DNA from: Ostrinia nubilalis
Taxonomy: Eukaryota > Arthropoda > Insecta > Lepidoptera > Crambidae
Assembly: GCF_963855985.1 (NCBI RefSeq)
Contig: NC_087104.1
Span: 9,362,001 to 9,426,000 of the forward strand
DNA length: 64,000 nucleotides
Direction of reading: 5' to 3'
Part shown: positions 1 to 11,232 of the stretch, piece after piece
Layout of the letters: every line of letters begins with the position of its first letter
Position numbering within the stretch: position 1 is the first letter of the stretch
Position numbers and translations under genes: made by a program
The notes under the pieces: model-generated
Databases searched by the model: none
The model's input: only the letters and a program-made list of their open reading frames with translations
Told to the model about the DNA's origin: nothing

Positions 1-60
1 GGGACAAACATCCCTGAGCTATATGTCTTCAGCAGCCAGGGGTAGCGTATGGCAAGTAAC

Positions 61-94
61 GGCCAGGGGACGACCAGGGGACGGCCAGGGGATC
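61..94. repeat. Short tandem repeat, 11-bp unit x3
   Basis: Three near-identical consecutive copies of an 11-base unit (GGCCAGGGGAC and variants), GC-rich in an AT-rich setting. It is a minisatellite-like stretch, and no function is visible. Confidence 0.6.
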
Positions 95-3000
95 AGAAAT
101 ATACGGTTTATTTTCTATTAAGACGCTCATATTGGTGATAATTTTCGGACCAAACGAAAGTACGAACAACGGCATATCGGGCTAAATACTGAGGCATCTA
201 CGTGCTTGTAATAAGTGTGGTTTTGCTACAATAAAGTTTTATTTGATGTGCTGTCGTTTGTACAATCATCGTCAGAAGTACTGAAGTAGCTGAAGGTCAA
301 TCGCTCTGTTCGTACCTATACCTAACTAAACTAACCGTAACAAGACTCAAAATAGAGTGAAAAAGGAAATACAGTTGTAATAAAATAAAATAATAAACTA
401 CATGCTCCCCACGTTGCATTTAATTTGTATAATCTTTGTGTTTCAAGACACCAATCTCATTAAACAGAACAAACAACCGAGTTTAAAGAATTCCCGAAAC
501 ACAAAACACATTAGCACTAAACGTGCATATTACCCACAAATAAAGTTCAAAATGGCCCACTCTGGTAACATTGTCATTGTGCCCTAACGAGCAATTAACA
601 GTCTTCAGTTGTAGAAGATAAAGTTGTTATTGCAATGTAATTGGGCATTATCTGCCAAGGTGAGCAGTAAACGCATATTTCACCGGTCCCCTGCTCGGTG
701 TTGCCAACTAAACAATGGCCAGCAATAATAATTACTACACAGATATGAAATGGGGTCTTGCATTGTAGGAAAATGGTGAAAACGGCATCCAATAACTTGC
801 TTAGTAATTGGATTAGAGGGCAGTGGTGTAGGTAATGGATATCAGCCATGCTACATAAGATTCCTTAGCAAGAAATAGTCTATTTTCACTACACTTATAA
901 GTGGCAAATATTGCTTGCTCTACCACCTCTTCAGGGCATTATTCTTAGCTGGTGCCGAGAAGAATTCATTACAAATAATCTGTAATAATAGTTTTGTCTA
1001 TGACCATCTATCAAAATCACAGGAGTTATAATCCGGCAGTAGTGAATAATTAATTACTTTGTCTTTTTTTTTTGTTAACATTTCAAGGAGCTTACGTTGT
1101 TAGAGAGTCGGTACGCAACATTAACAAAGTCTGAACTAAAATACCTTCTATTCTTTTGAAATTACAGTATTCACGAATAAAATTTCCTATTTTTACTGGG
1201 AATATAAACTATTCCTAGTAACACGATTGGCAGCAGCAGCATAAAGCCTTGGGAAGGGCTATATTAATTATAGGGATATGCATACCCATCCCTTACCCTT
1301 AGTACCCGAGCAATAAGTTTACAATTGACAGCCATTGTACAGTTTCGTGTGTTAATTTATCACTTTGGGGAGGGTAGTAGCTCGTAAACTGGAAATGAGT
1401 TAGCGGTTCTATCTTGGCTGTGGTTTGGGTGTGTAGGGGCGTGCAAGGACAGACATAAAACATAGTGTGTTATTTGATGCTATTAGTGAGTTATAGCGCT
1501 TATTATTCGGTAGAGTGACTTCAAATTGGTATATTATATACCTATCTATACGTTGATTAGTAATCCTACTTAATGATCTTTTAGATAGGTTAGGTTAGGT
1601 TTTTAATATGCTTTGACAGGAAATATACTTGCTAAATCATAGATCTTCTTCTGTAGTGTCAGGCTGTAAGTAGTAAACCTCAGCTATTATGGAAAAGCTG
1701 GCATTCAGAATTCAATTTCTCTTATCTACAGAAGCATGGAAACATAGATCTTTATGTTCAAGCATTGCCCTAAGCAAATACACGAAGAAAACATAATTAT
1801 TATCTCAGACCATTCAATAAATACAATAGAGTCATTAAACTACAAAGTTGTTTTCAAAACCCAATAATTTTAAGTTATTTAAGCCCCAGCATGAGCGATT
1901 TTGTTGTTGTGTACATAATTTGTTGATGTCTCATGTAGTTTTTTTTTTATCCACAACGAGAAAGCTCTTAAGTCTTTTTAAGTAAATACAGGTGATTCTA
2001 TCGTTTTAATAATTTAATTATAAATAAATGTACATTGAACCTAAACTCTATTTGACCTACATTCACCGCACCTGAATCACTACCTCACAAACGAAAGGAA
2101 CCTAGTTTCTGACGCTTATTACTAATTACGCTCCACCAAGAAATCTACGAATGCATACAAAGCCAACTTGATGTTTGTTAACGCGTTATACGCCGCAAAC
2201 GAAAGTTATAGCAGTAAACTGTCTACTAAGTTTATCTGCTGACAGCAGGTGAAGCTAACATTAAGATTATATCAAAGAGAATCTGTGGAAACAAACATGT
2301 TTGTTTGTACCCGGACGAACAAGTTTCGGATGAGCTAGCGGTGCTGGATGTGGCTTCGACTCATAGTTATCGAAATCAACTGGATATTATTTGTCACAAA
2401 CGATCAATTAGTAATTTAATCCAGCTTGAGATGAGATTTAACATGAAAACACTAGAAAACTATATCGCAAAACTATCCAAGAAAATATTTATGTCCCAAA
2501 CGATACCAAATTATAAACATTTCATTTTGTATACCTAGTTACCATTCGATTTGTTACTTTAGTAATTCAAGAGCCATATTAGAGTTATTTTAATTATCTT
2601 CTATTTGATTCAAAACTGTATCAAGAAAAGAAAGTCTCAATACGAGATTTGTACTTCATCGTTACTTTTATATGCTTCGTTAGAGTGAGAAATCCCCGTT
2701 AGGAAATGACTCTATTTGCATGAAAATTATCTTCCACTTTGTCAATATTGTAACTTCGATCAGAATAAATATGACTATACCTACTAATAAACTAATGAAA
2801 ATAGCCACTTCCATCTTAGTTTTACATTCTATGCCTCGAATCGTGGTTGCGTCCTAATGAAGGCTATTAATTTCCTCCAGTCCTCTCTACTTTCTTACTA
2901 TTGTAAGGACGATGGCACATCAAGCTTAACTGTGGCATCTTATGTAGTTGGAATAGATGCGATTTTGCAACGAAAAATTATAAGTTTGGTGTGCCGTCGA

Positions 3001-3310
3001 CTTTACTTGTAGTTTTGTTTTGCATCGTCGCGTTAACTATTTAATAGTGTTTTCTAATTAACTAGCATTAAGAGTGCATAGAAGTAAAGTAAAACTTAAT
3101 AGCTTGTTGCCCTTTGTTACTACTGTGTATGGTTAATGATGAGTGGAATGACTTTTAATGATTTTTTTTAATAAATAACTACCTACGTGTAATTACCAAT
3201 CTAGGATTAAATTAGGTACAACTCATTTACTCTGCTTTGCTTCACTATTTCATTCCTTTTTCTCTCGGAAACGAACCATTTTCAGAATTGTTAAATCTAA
3301 ATATTAACTC
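95..3310. other. Noncoding stretch, no supported gene
   Basis: AT-rich DNA with only chance open frames (for example 402-587, 595-849, 2305-2538), none with recognisable protein features or splice context. Around 2920-3000 and 180-250 there are weak matches to a low-copy dispersed sequence also seen near 8455-8560 (phrases like TGTAGTTG, TTTTGCAA and GTGGTGTCGTC). I see no other structure. Confidence 0.5.
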
Positions 3311-3503
3311 AAAGGTGACTGACTGACTGACCGACATAGTGATCTATCAATGCACAGCCCAAACCACTGGACGGATCGGGCTGAAATTTGGCATGCAGGT
3401 AGATGTTATGACGTAGGCATCCGCTATGAAAGGATTTTACGAAACTCCATCCCTAAGGGGTAAAACAGGATCCACGCGTACGAAGTCGCGGTCGGGCGCT
3501 AGT
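3311..3503 (+). mobile_element. Helitron-like nonautonomous element (lepidopteran type)
   Basis: Starts with GACTGACTGACTGACCGACA, continues with a block typical of an abundant lepidopteran repeat (ACTGGACGGATCGGGCTGAA, then TGGCATGCAGGTAGATG) and ends with a GAAGTCGCGGTCGGGCGCTAGT-like tail. There are no TIRs and no obvious target duplication, which fits the Lep1/Helitron-like class. Assignment is from remembered family resemblance. It carries no coding capacity. Confidence 0.65.
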
Positions 3504-3878
3504 ATTAAATAAAAGTTTGTTGTTGACCAAAAATCCAGCAACACTTTACAGCTCTAGCTGATCTCTAGAACGGAGTGTGTTAGAATAAAACTATCCGAAT
3601 AAGAATTTGTGTCCCAAAAGATACCAGAGTCGTAAACATCCCCAAACTACTCTATTTGTTACTTAAGTAAGACCTTTCAAGTGCGCTCAGGGGTTTTAGT
3701 CGCTTCTAGTTTAACTTTGTCTCCTGATTCGGCGTTCTGGGTGCAATCTCCTTCCAAATGAACGCGATTAACTTTCCCCAGCCGACGGTTTGTCTGTCTG
3801 TTGCCCATTGTTGCTGCTAAAAGGTCTTCGAGATTCAACTTAATGCTACAAAAAATACAATAACAACAGTAATGTATT

Positions 3879-3899
3879 CTTTGTTTGTTACAGGTAAGG
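3879..3899 (+). promoter_or_regulatory. Candidate recursive (ratchet) splice site 1
   Basis: A pyrimidine-rich tract (TTCTTTGTTTGTTACAG) is followed at once by GTAAGG, so an acceptor abuts a donor at 3893|3894. In insects this arrangement marks recursive splicing in long introns. Alternatively it is an ordinary acceptor: the following frame reads V-R-M-D-E-L-E-L-L-K-Q-K-Q-H-L-M then stops, which could be a tiny terminal exon. Confidence 0.35.
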
Positions 3900-3948
3900 A
3901 TGGATGAGCTCGAATTACTGAAGCAAAAACAACATTTGATGTAATAAG

Positions 3949-4331
3949 TAGGGATGTTATGGATATGTAGTTTCGGTTTCGGTTACGGTTACGGATTTTT
4001 TTTTTATTTCGGATATCCGAATGTTTCGGGTACGGTTACGGATATCTGTGCTTTAGAATGCAATTTGCAAGAGTAGTCCAACAAAAAAAAAACACGGTTT
4101 ATTCATGGCCGCACTTTACATCGAATAAAAATAATAAAAAAAATAAAAAATCATACTAGATGGCATTATAAAGGTAAATCAGGCTGTTTTGCTTTTACAT
4201 ATAATGCTATATAAAAAACAATTTAAACAGCCTAAATCCAAAACTATCCGAAACTTTTACGAAGCTTTTACGGTTTCGGATATTTTTTTATTTCGGATAT
4301 CCGAAAGTTTCGGATATCCATAACATCCCTG
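3949..4331. mobile_element. hAT-type nonautonomous DNA transposon
   Basis: Terminal inverted repeats begin AGGGATGTTATGGATAT on the left and are mirrored by ATATCCATAACATCCCT on the right. An 8-bp target duplication GTAATAAG flanks both ends (3941-3948 and 4332-4339), as expected for hAT transposases. The interior has multiple GGATATCCGAA and CGGTTACGGTTACGG subterminal motifs and no open frame. It depends on a transposase elsewhere. Confidence 0.85.
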
Positions 4332-4435
4332 GTAATAAGTAAGCGGATACTATAAAACAAAACATAAACAACGGCTTTATCATTTCCAGTAAGAACAAAC
4401 GAGCACCAATTCTATGAAGTCTTTCTAATCTAAGC

Positions 4436-4580
4436 CGCTTGAAAGACTCTATACTACGAAATTCAACACCCGTAGCTTAGCTTTAACTACGATTCTCGTA
4501 GCGTTACGAAAACGAATACGTTACGGAGTGACTACGAGAAAACTGCTACGACGTGCTACGGCACTGTGCTTGCTACTGTT
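4436..4580. repeat. CTACG/CGTAG-rich inverted repeat
   Basis: A dense run of CTACG and its complement, including CTCGTAGCGTTACG facing CGTTACGGAGTGACTACGAG around a short spacer. It looks like a small TIR element or a relic of one. No target duplication was resolved. Confidence 0.4.
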
Positions 4581-4586
4581 TGTTTT

Positions 4587-4718
4587 AGACCCGATTGGAC
4601 CAAACTTATCCGACAATACTCCTGGTATAACTGACACATTGACAGTTTCAGTATGGAAAATTATGTCAAAATGACAAGTTTATTCTGAGATTAATTGTTT
4701 GATCGAATCGACCCTTAG
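4587..4718. mobile_element. Short TIR element, family B copy 1
   Basis: About 130 bp with ends of the form GACCCGATTGGACCAAAC and GATCGAATCGACCCTTAG (inverted, imperfect). An inverted second copy lies at 8581-8721 and shares the interior GACAGTTTCAGTATGG and TTTATTCTGAGATTA. Two copies in opposite orientation with shared ends support a mobile family (MITE). Confidence 0.7.
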
Positions 4719-6514
4719 ACCTAATCAAATTACTCAAAGTATTTTTTAGTTAAATATGTATACGTACATAACTGTATAACGAAAGATAAATGCCTCTTCC
4801 GTTGAACTGTTTATAGCGATTTGTTGATTTAAATTACGTTAATAATTTCTATTATTTTTTACATTACTCTCAATTAAAAAGTTTTATCACGTGCTCAACG
4901 CTTTAGCTTCAAGCAATAACGTCTAAATCAAGTCTACGTAGACCACTTAAATGTTCTCGACACAAACACCCTAGACACTCGCTGACATTTCAGACACACT
5001 TTGAACACTTTGCAAATCACTCGCACTTTCAACTCTAATTAAGGATCGTGCAATTAAGAAAGACACTTGACAATGGGTTAAATATTAAAGCGACTGATGA
5101 GATTTTACACAGTCTCTCGTGTCTCCTCTTCGCACGTTTATGTAGAGATTTTTAATTGGGTTAGGTTTAAATATACTTGGGTATGTAATTTTGAACGTTA
5201 AAATAAGAGCATTTAGATATATCAAGTAGGTCAGTTATTAGGTGTAGGTAGGTAGGTATGTAATATTAGTTTCGTGCGCGAATTTAAGTATTACTTCTAT
5301 TGTTTCAAAAATACGTTACAGTCTTTATGTTCTGTCACCAGCAGATAATATATTAATTGCAAAAAATATGCGTAACGCCAAACGGAAAACGCCTAAAAAC
5401 AGTTAATTGCTTTCGAATAGTATTACCATTGGTGTTCTACGATTGATAAACTATTTAATAAGCAGGTATGTTCTTTCATACTAAGCATTTATTAATGATC
5501 CGAAATCCTTTTGGACATCTCATTCCGCCCGCAGCCATCCGTAAAACCAATCGCAATGAATATATTACGGAAACGATGTTTTAATCATCAGATTATTGAA
5601 TCAGTTTATTTGGAATCGGAACACAAAGTTTGGCAGCCGATCGGCGTTTTAGTGTTTCGTATGGAAATCGAGAACACGCCAAACAAAATAAATTGAAGCT
5701 GAAATAACGAAAGTTTGTGGAAAAGCAAGTGGTTATTTTTTAACTCTTTGCTTACCAAAAGGTTAGTATGTTTTTACCTGACTGCGCCAGAAGGATGGTA
5801 ATTGTCTTAAATGGTCATAATAATTTTATCTTAACGTTTTTCAATCGCCACTTTTCTTTTGTCTTATTAATTTTGTCAATAGTCAACTCTCGATTCAGAA
5901 ACAAAATAACTTTTATATGTTATATTATTATGTACATATACATGTAAATTTTTAGAGATTTATCAAAGAATCGTTCGTATAATCGATTCAACGATAAGAT
6001 AAGAAAACTTAAAGTGCTACCTATTGATAAACATCCCCAATCCGCGTTGTCGTTATTTGTTCCGGTACTTTTTTGGTATCTTCTCGTACACTGTGATTGT
6101 TAGGGTACCGTATACTTAACAAGAAAAACTTTAAATTTTTCTAGAACCGCTGAAAGCTATTCAATGAAATCTTCGTGGTAAAAATATCTTCCACCCATCA
6201 AATACTTAGATATTTTTATGCCTACTCGTATCACTGTGTATTGAACTTACTTAATTTTCCTATCTGTAAAAGTCTGTGTTTTTATAAGTTAGGTAACAAA
6301 GAAACTCGATAATAGGTAATCTATAATTTCACGTTTCTTTGTTCCCAGCGATTAGGCGATTAGCGATTTATTACCTTGATAACACATTAAAGCTGACTTC
6401 CCATGCAACTGTTATAAGATTCAACTGACTTTTAACTTGAGGTGTATCCTTCTAATTCCGTTTTTGAGTCTGTACGAAGACCTATATTTCTTTTGTTCGC
6501 AAAGTTAGTCTCTA
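4719..6514. other. Noncoding stretch, no supported gene
   Basis: AT-rich DNA. The small open frame at 5511-5696 has no family features. A GGTAGGTAGGTATG microsatellite lies near 5245-5262. The dispersed motif CTGCGCCAGAAGG occurs at 5782-5795 (also near 12052 and 46064). No promoter or exon could be supported. Confidence 0.5.
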
Positions 6515-6695
6515 AGGCTGAGTTGCAGCATCTTATTTTGACCGTGACTTTATAGTCTCTGTCAAACTAAAATCAAAAATCTAACTAAAATCTGTCAAAC
6601 TTCATACAAAAAGCACCGGTAACCGGTAAGCGTTATCGCTAACCGGTGCTTTTTGACGTTTGTCAAAGTTAAAATAAGATGGTGCAACCCAGCCT
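6515..6695. mobile_element. MITE family A copy 1 with an internal hairpin
   Basis: Ends AGGCTGAGTTGCAGCATCTTA and the inverse TAAGATGGTGCAACCCAGCCT match the family at 12718, 25354 and 53677. TA precedes the left end and a TA lies near the right, compatible with a Tc1/mariner-type TA target. This copy is longer than its relatives and contains an internal hairpin of AAAAAGCACCGGTAACCGGT against ACCGGTGCTTTTT, plus a repeated ATCTGTCAAAC-type phrase. Confidence 0.8.
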
Positions 6696-7644
6696 AACTA
6701 TAGCCTTCCATAATTCAATGGAACCGTAACATACAGAACCCTTATCATTTACACTCGTTCGTTCTACCCTCCTTAAGACCGAGTCGAAGGAAGTTTTTAT
6801 CTCCGACTTGCCCACAAGGCGCGTTTTTCGAGTAAACGAGTAAACTTAAACGATTTCTCCGCGATGAAAAAAGGGCCAACTCAGAAGTAACAGCACTTGG
6901 ACGAGACTTCACAACTCGACATAGTTTGGGGAACTATGTTTAAAGAATAGTTGTGGAGTTTTAAAAATTATTATGACAAATTAGATACGCTTTCAGTGCT
7001 TATTTGCTTATTGAATAACGTTTATTTAGTTTAGCAGCAGATTTAAAACCTTCAAAACAACATGAAGGAATCTTTACCTAATTAAATAATTCTTATATGT
7101 ATATGCCCAAAAAACTCTTCAAATACAGCATGAAATGAAGTTAAGTATTCATGACATAGATGAAAGGGGTGAAATGTTCTTCTTCCTATTTTTAATGCAA
7201 CTCTAGTTAACACTGATCATAAATAAAACTTTAGATCAGAAAACAACATTTCTACGTCAAAAATTTAGATTGATGGGTACTTTAGTATTACGAGTACATT
7301 CTTCTATTACCATACTTGTATGTATAACGACTTCAATGGTTATTCAGAAGTTCAGAACCTTCTGTAGCGTACCTAAAATGACAGATTCGTTTAAAAAATT
7401 CCAAAAACGAGCAATCACCCGTTAGAGTGATTGCACTCTCGAGTTGCTGACAATCTCCGAAAAAAGGCGTTCGATATTTAAACCGAAGGGATTCGCTTTT
7501 CGCACAATTAACTGCGAGCTCCCTCCGTTCCGGCGGCACTTCCGGCGCTCCGGTTACTGGCTGCAGACATCGATCAGTCGCCATGAAAATAATGATGAGA
7601 AAGTTAACGGTTTATACCGATTTGATTCCATTCTTAAAATCTAT
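6696..7644. other. Noncoding stretch, no supported gene
   Basis: Contains small overlapping open frames at 7333-7584 (minus) and 7444-7665 (plus) with no recognised motif, and a hairpin GCAATCACCCGTTAGAGTGATTGC at about 7411-7434. A GC-richer patch at 7490-7580 is not explained. Confidence 0.4.
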
Positions 7645-8450
7645 GACGTACAGACTTTGCGGTGAGAAAGATCAGAAACTTGACTGATGTTGAAACAGCA
7701 AGGCTTGTATATTTTAGTTATTTTCATAGTATTATGTCTTATGGTCTTTTACTGTGGGGCTCAGCAGCAGACATAGAATCAATTTTCATTTTACAGAAAA
7801 GAGCTGTTCGGGCAATATACGGTCTTAAACCACGTGACTCGCTTAGAGAAGTTTTTAAAGAAATCAATATATTGACTGTGGCTTCGCAATACATATTTGA
7901 TAACATTATGTATGTCCGTAAACATATACATTTATTTACTAAGAAAAGTGACGTCCACTCATTTAACACGAGACATAAGAATAAACTTGCTGTTCCATCA
8001 TTTAGGTTGCATAAGATAGGTAATTCATTCTTGGGGAAATGTATTACCATATTTAACAAAATACCACACAACCTTGTCGAATTGCCAAACAAATTTAAGA
8101 TACATATAAAAAATACCCTTATGTCCAAAGGGTACTACAAGGTTCGAGACTATATTGATGACAAGGATGTGTGGTCAGTTCAGTCTGCACATATTTGATG
8201 TACTTAAATTTGACTATTCTTACCTAATAGATAATTCCTGGCAATAAGTGGTGACTGAGTTTGTTCCGGCGTTTCTTCTCAGCACTTGCCATATGTTTGT
8301 CTCGAAGCGCTGGTAGGGCCCAAAAGATAAGGAGACATGTAAAGTGCCCCATAAGGGCTACCTTTTCTTTTTTTATTATTTTCTATTGACGTTCATAAGT
8401 GCCACTTGTGGTCTAAACTGAATAAATATTTTTGATTTTGATTTTGATTT
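7645..8450 (+). mobile_element. 5'-truncated non-LTR retrotransposon (Jockey/CR1-like LINE)
   Basis: The last about 180 codons of a LINE polymerase ORF (7647-8198), followed by a 250-bp 3' UTR and a TTTTGATTTTGATTTTGATT tail ending near 8450. The protein reads R-K-I-R-N-L-T-D-V-E-T-A-R-L-V-Y, then S-Y-G-L-L-L-W-G and N-T-R-H-K-N-K-L, hallmarks of the region after the reverse transcriptase fingers and palm in Jockey/CR1-type LINEs. An in-frame TGA at 7644-7646 and loss of the endonuclease and YADD region mark a dead-on-arrival insertion. There is no genuine ATG; the frame opens at a GTG at 7662. Confidence 0.85.
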
Positions 8451-8454
8451 AGAC

Positions 8455-8560
8455 GATAGCATCCAGCTAAGACTGAGGTCTCTTATGTAGTTGCATTAGG
8501 GGTGAATTTGCAATAAAAAATCATAGTCTGATGTGGTGTCGTCTGTAGTACCTACGAGTA
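8455..8560. repeat. Low-copy dispersed repeat relic
   Basis: Directly follows the LINE tail. It shares TCTTATGTAGTTG, AATTTGCAATAAAAAATCATA and TGATGTGGTGTCGTCTGTAGT with diverged stretches near 2935-3005 and 180-255, and in inverse at 16298-16350. Too diverged to assign to a family. Confidence 0.35.
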
Positions 8561-8580
8561 ATCAAAGTCAGGGTTATCGA

Positions 8581-8721
8581 CTTAGGGCGGATTCGACCAA
8601 ACAAGCGTTATTACCTAATCTCAGAATAAATTCGACATTTTGACATATTTCCCATACTGAAACTGTCAATGTTGTACCAGGAGTTATTCTCGGATAAAAG
8701 TTTCGTCGAATCGGGCCTTAG
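8581..8721. mobile_element. Short TIR element, family B copy 2 (inverted)
   Basis: Reverse-complement relative of 4587-4718. Ends CTTAGGGCGGATTCGACCAA and TCGTCGAATCGGGCCTTAG, interior CCCATACTGAAACTGTCAAT. It is similar in length to copy 1. No coding content. Confidence 0.7.
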
Positions 8722-9166
8722 AACTATAGCACATTACTATGTACCTATAACTAATAATAGTCTACTGTTTACATTAGCTAAGTTGACTTAGCCCCAGGGA
8801 TATCCTGCGCTTTAAGAATAGATAATGAGTAGGTATCTCAATTTCAACTTCAAGTAGGTAAGTTACAATTCAATAGTTGTTGAACAATTTGGTCAGAGTT
8901 GGTTTGAATAGAGTGATGGTGGCCACTTAACCGAACTTTAGTTTCATGTGTCGGTAAAAGTCTCATATGTAGGCAATATTGTAGAAAAATCCAGTTCTTG
9001 CTCAAACACCCTTTACCCTGTGTGGAGCGTATAAAATGTGTACGCCAAGGCCGGTACATACCTAGACCTTATTGCTTGCCCTCAGTACGACGTACGCCCC
9101 ACGCGGCCTTTGCATGACCTCAGAAACGACAAATGCCCCGCGCACGCCCCGAGCATTCGCCTTCAG

Positions 9167-9229
9167 CTTCCTGTGCTAAATCTAGCACAGCGTTAAAGCT
9201 TCCGTGCTAAATCTAGCACAGCGCGTTAA
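9167..9229. repeat. Two tandem copies of a hairpin-forming unit
   Basis: Two adjacent ~30-bp units each contain the near-palindrome GTGCTAAATCTAGCAC flanked by CTTCC and AGCGTTAA. The copies are nearly identical (9167-9196, 9199-9229). Possible stem-loop or factor-binding pair; no gene nearby to attach it to. Confidence 0.6.
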
Positions 9230-10710
9230 TAACCGACGATTTAATTCTCAGAACAAACACAATGCCCTCCCAGAGGCTAAGGCAGAGGCTGGAGATGGAA
9301 AAACGCGCCCTCATTAACGTCTTCCGTGCTTCTATCTGGAGTGTAGCAAAACAATGCGATTTCACATTAAAACGCGAATTTTTATTCCAAGTGCTTTCAT
9401 ATTTCGCTGCGGCCCGTAAATGTTGAGGGCGGAATTTGAAGTTTGCTGGCTTATAATTTTGTCATATTAATTAACTCGCATTTTTAGTAATGGCTAATTA
9501 AATACTTGTCTACTATCTTAAACAATACATCGGTAGACTTGTATAAAATACTGTCGACAACAATACATTCATCACATTAACTCAATTCCAAATAATGAAA
9601 AAGTTAACAATAACCCCTACATCACCGAAACGTGTAAACCCTTAATGAGTTACTAATTAGCATAACACGAAACATCCTAGGAAACATTCATATTCCGCCG
9701 ACGTATCACAAAACTCAAATTATACGAAACAAGCGGCTCGTCACGCGACAACCGACATACAGAAGTACAGAAGTAACTGAACGCTTAACGAAGTCAATAA
9801 TAAGCCGCGTTCACTCGGAGTAATTAACACATAATTGAGCAAAACTCGCAATTAAGCTGCTCGAATGTGATGCGTCATCGAAGATTTTCAGCGACAAATG
9901 AGGGTTGCCACAGTGTAGAGGAGTGGCAGTAAGTTGGGTCTGTAGAGGTTTTTATACGATTCTTTTTCTTTTTATATTGTTTTAACTTTTCATGGTCACT
10001 GACATAATTATTATTACTGACGGGATTGCTTTTTCTTTATCTTTTTAGGTCACAAACTAAGGTGCGTATTGCAGACTGAAGTACAAAACTTGATTCAATT
10101 TCAAGCAATGATTTACCTAGGCTTTTGATTTGTTGAACTTTAATAGTTCCAATCACAAGACGGAGACTAGATCTTGTAACTGACAATGAATCAGTTTTGG
10201 GAATTTTTCTTTAAAACTGACTCTAGTGTCAAGACTTTGTGAACCGCCGTAGGAGGCGGCTTAATCGAAGCAACATGATATTCTTTTCAAACAATAAAAA
10301 TGAAACAAGTTTACAATGACCTAGACGATGTTTGTGTTTTTTTTACTACAAGACATTTTATGTACCCCATTTTTCAATCTCTGAGGCTCTCAATCTAGGA
10401 CGTACGCCTATCTAATAACTTATCTACTATTCAATATAGTCCATCTCTCTAACTAGTTTATGAAGATATTCTAATTTCAATTAGTGAATAGTCAACCTAT
10501 TTCGATTGTGCTCCGAAATATTTGAGCGTCATCTTGTCTTAATTGCTAAATTGTTTTCACCAGACAGTAGAAGACCTTAGAATTGATGTTATTACTTTTA
10601 ATTGAAATCTGTTAAGAGAGACATATCGAGAGAGATCTTACATAAAAACCACTTATACTCGTAAAAATAGAAACTGGCAATATTAATAACAGATGAATCC
10701 GAATAACTTT
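9230..10710. other. Noncoding stretch, no supported gene
   Basis: AT-rich sequence with no long open frame, no TIRs found by eye and no recognisable retroelement tail. A small GC-rich hairpin-like phrase CCGCCGTAGGAGGCGGC lies at about 10243-10259. Confidence 0.45.
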
Positions 10711-11100
10711 GACACCAAACTATTGCTGATTGAACTACATTTGTCTTAAAATGCAATGTTAAGGATACTGAGGCAGTGCACTCTAGAATCTAGAAGTCAA
10801 AAATAAGTGGATTTTTTTTATAAATTAAATTACAAAATTGCTGGATCCTATTGGCATAGTCATAGGTACAATAATTAGTTATCTTATACTTAAATGACTA
10901 ATAGTTCTGGCTATTATGGCACCAAATTATAGCTGTCATTGGTTTCTTTAAAATGCAAAGTAAAGCAATATTACCCGTTTAAGGATACTGAACGTGAACT
11001 CGAGAATCTAGGATTTGAAAATCTAAGTGAGTGTATTTGTGAAAACGTGCCAAAATTGCCAGATTCTATTTGTGCTATAGCTAGGATTAATAGTTATATA
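10711..11100 (+). repeat. Diverged tandem duplication (~190 bp, two copies)
   Basis: Unit 1 (about 10711-10880) and unit 2 (about 10918-11100) share in order ACACCAAACTAT/GCACCAAATTAT, TTTAAAATGCAA, TTAAGGATACTGA, AGAATCTAG, AAAATTGC.GGATCC/AAAATTGCCAGATTC and TAATTAGTTAT/TAATAGTTATAT. Unit 2 has a stretch inserted after the ATGCAA match. The 97-codon open frame at 10939-11232 spans unit 2, but unit 1 is not open in the same way, so I do not call it a gene. Confidence 0.55.
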
Positions 11101-11232
11101 CGACCCAGCAATTATACTACAAATTACACCACGGCACTGTGGCTCTATTCAAATTACGCGCCCCCTGCAACGAATATGATAATTAGCGGCCCCCTTTGTC
11201 CCCTTTCATACGTAACACGTAATGACTTGTGA

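Noticed and set aside
10939..11232. 97-codon open frame as a gene
   Set aside because: No recognised domain, low-complexity end, and the duplicated neighbour does not keep the frame.
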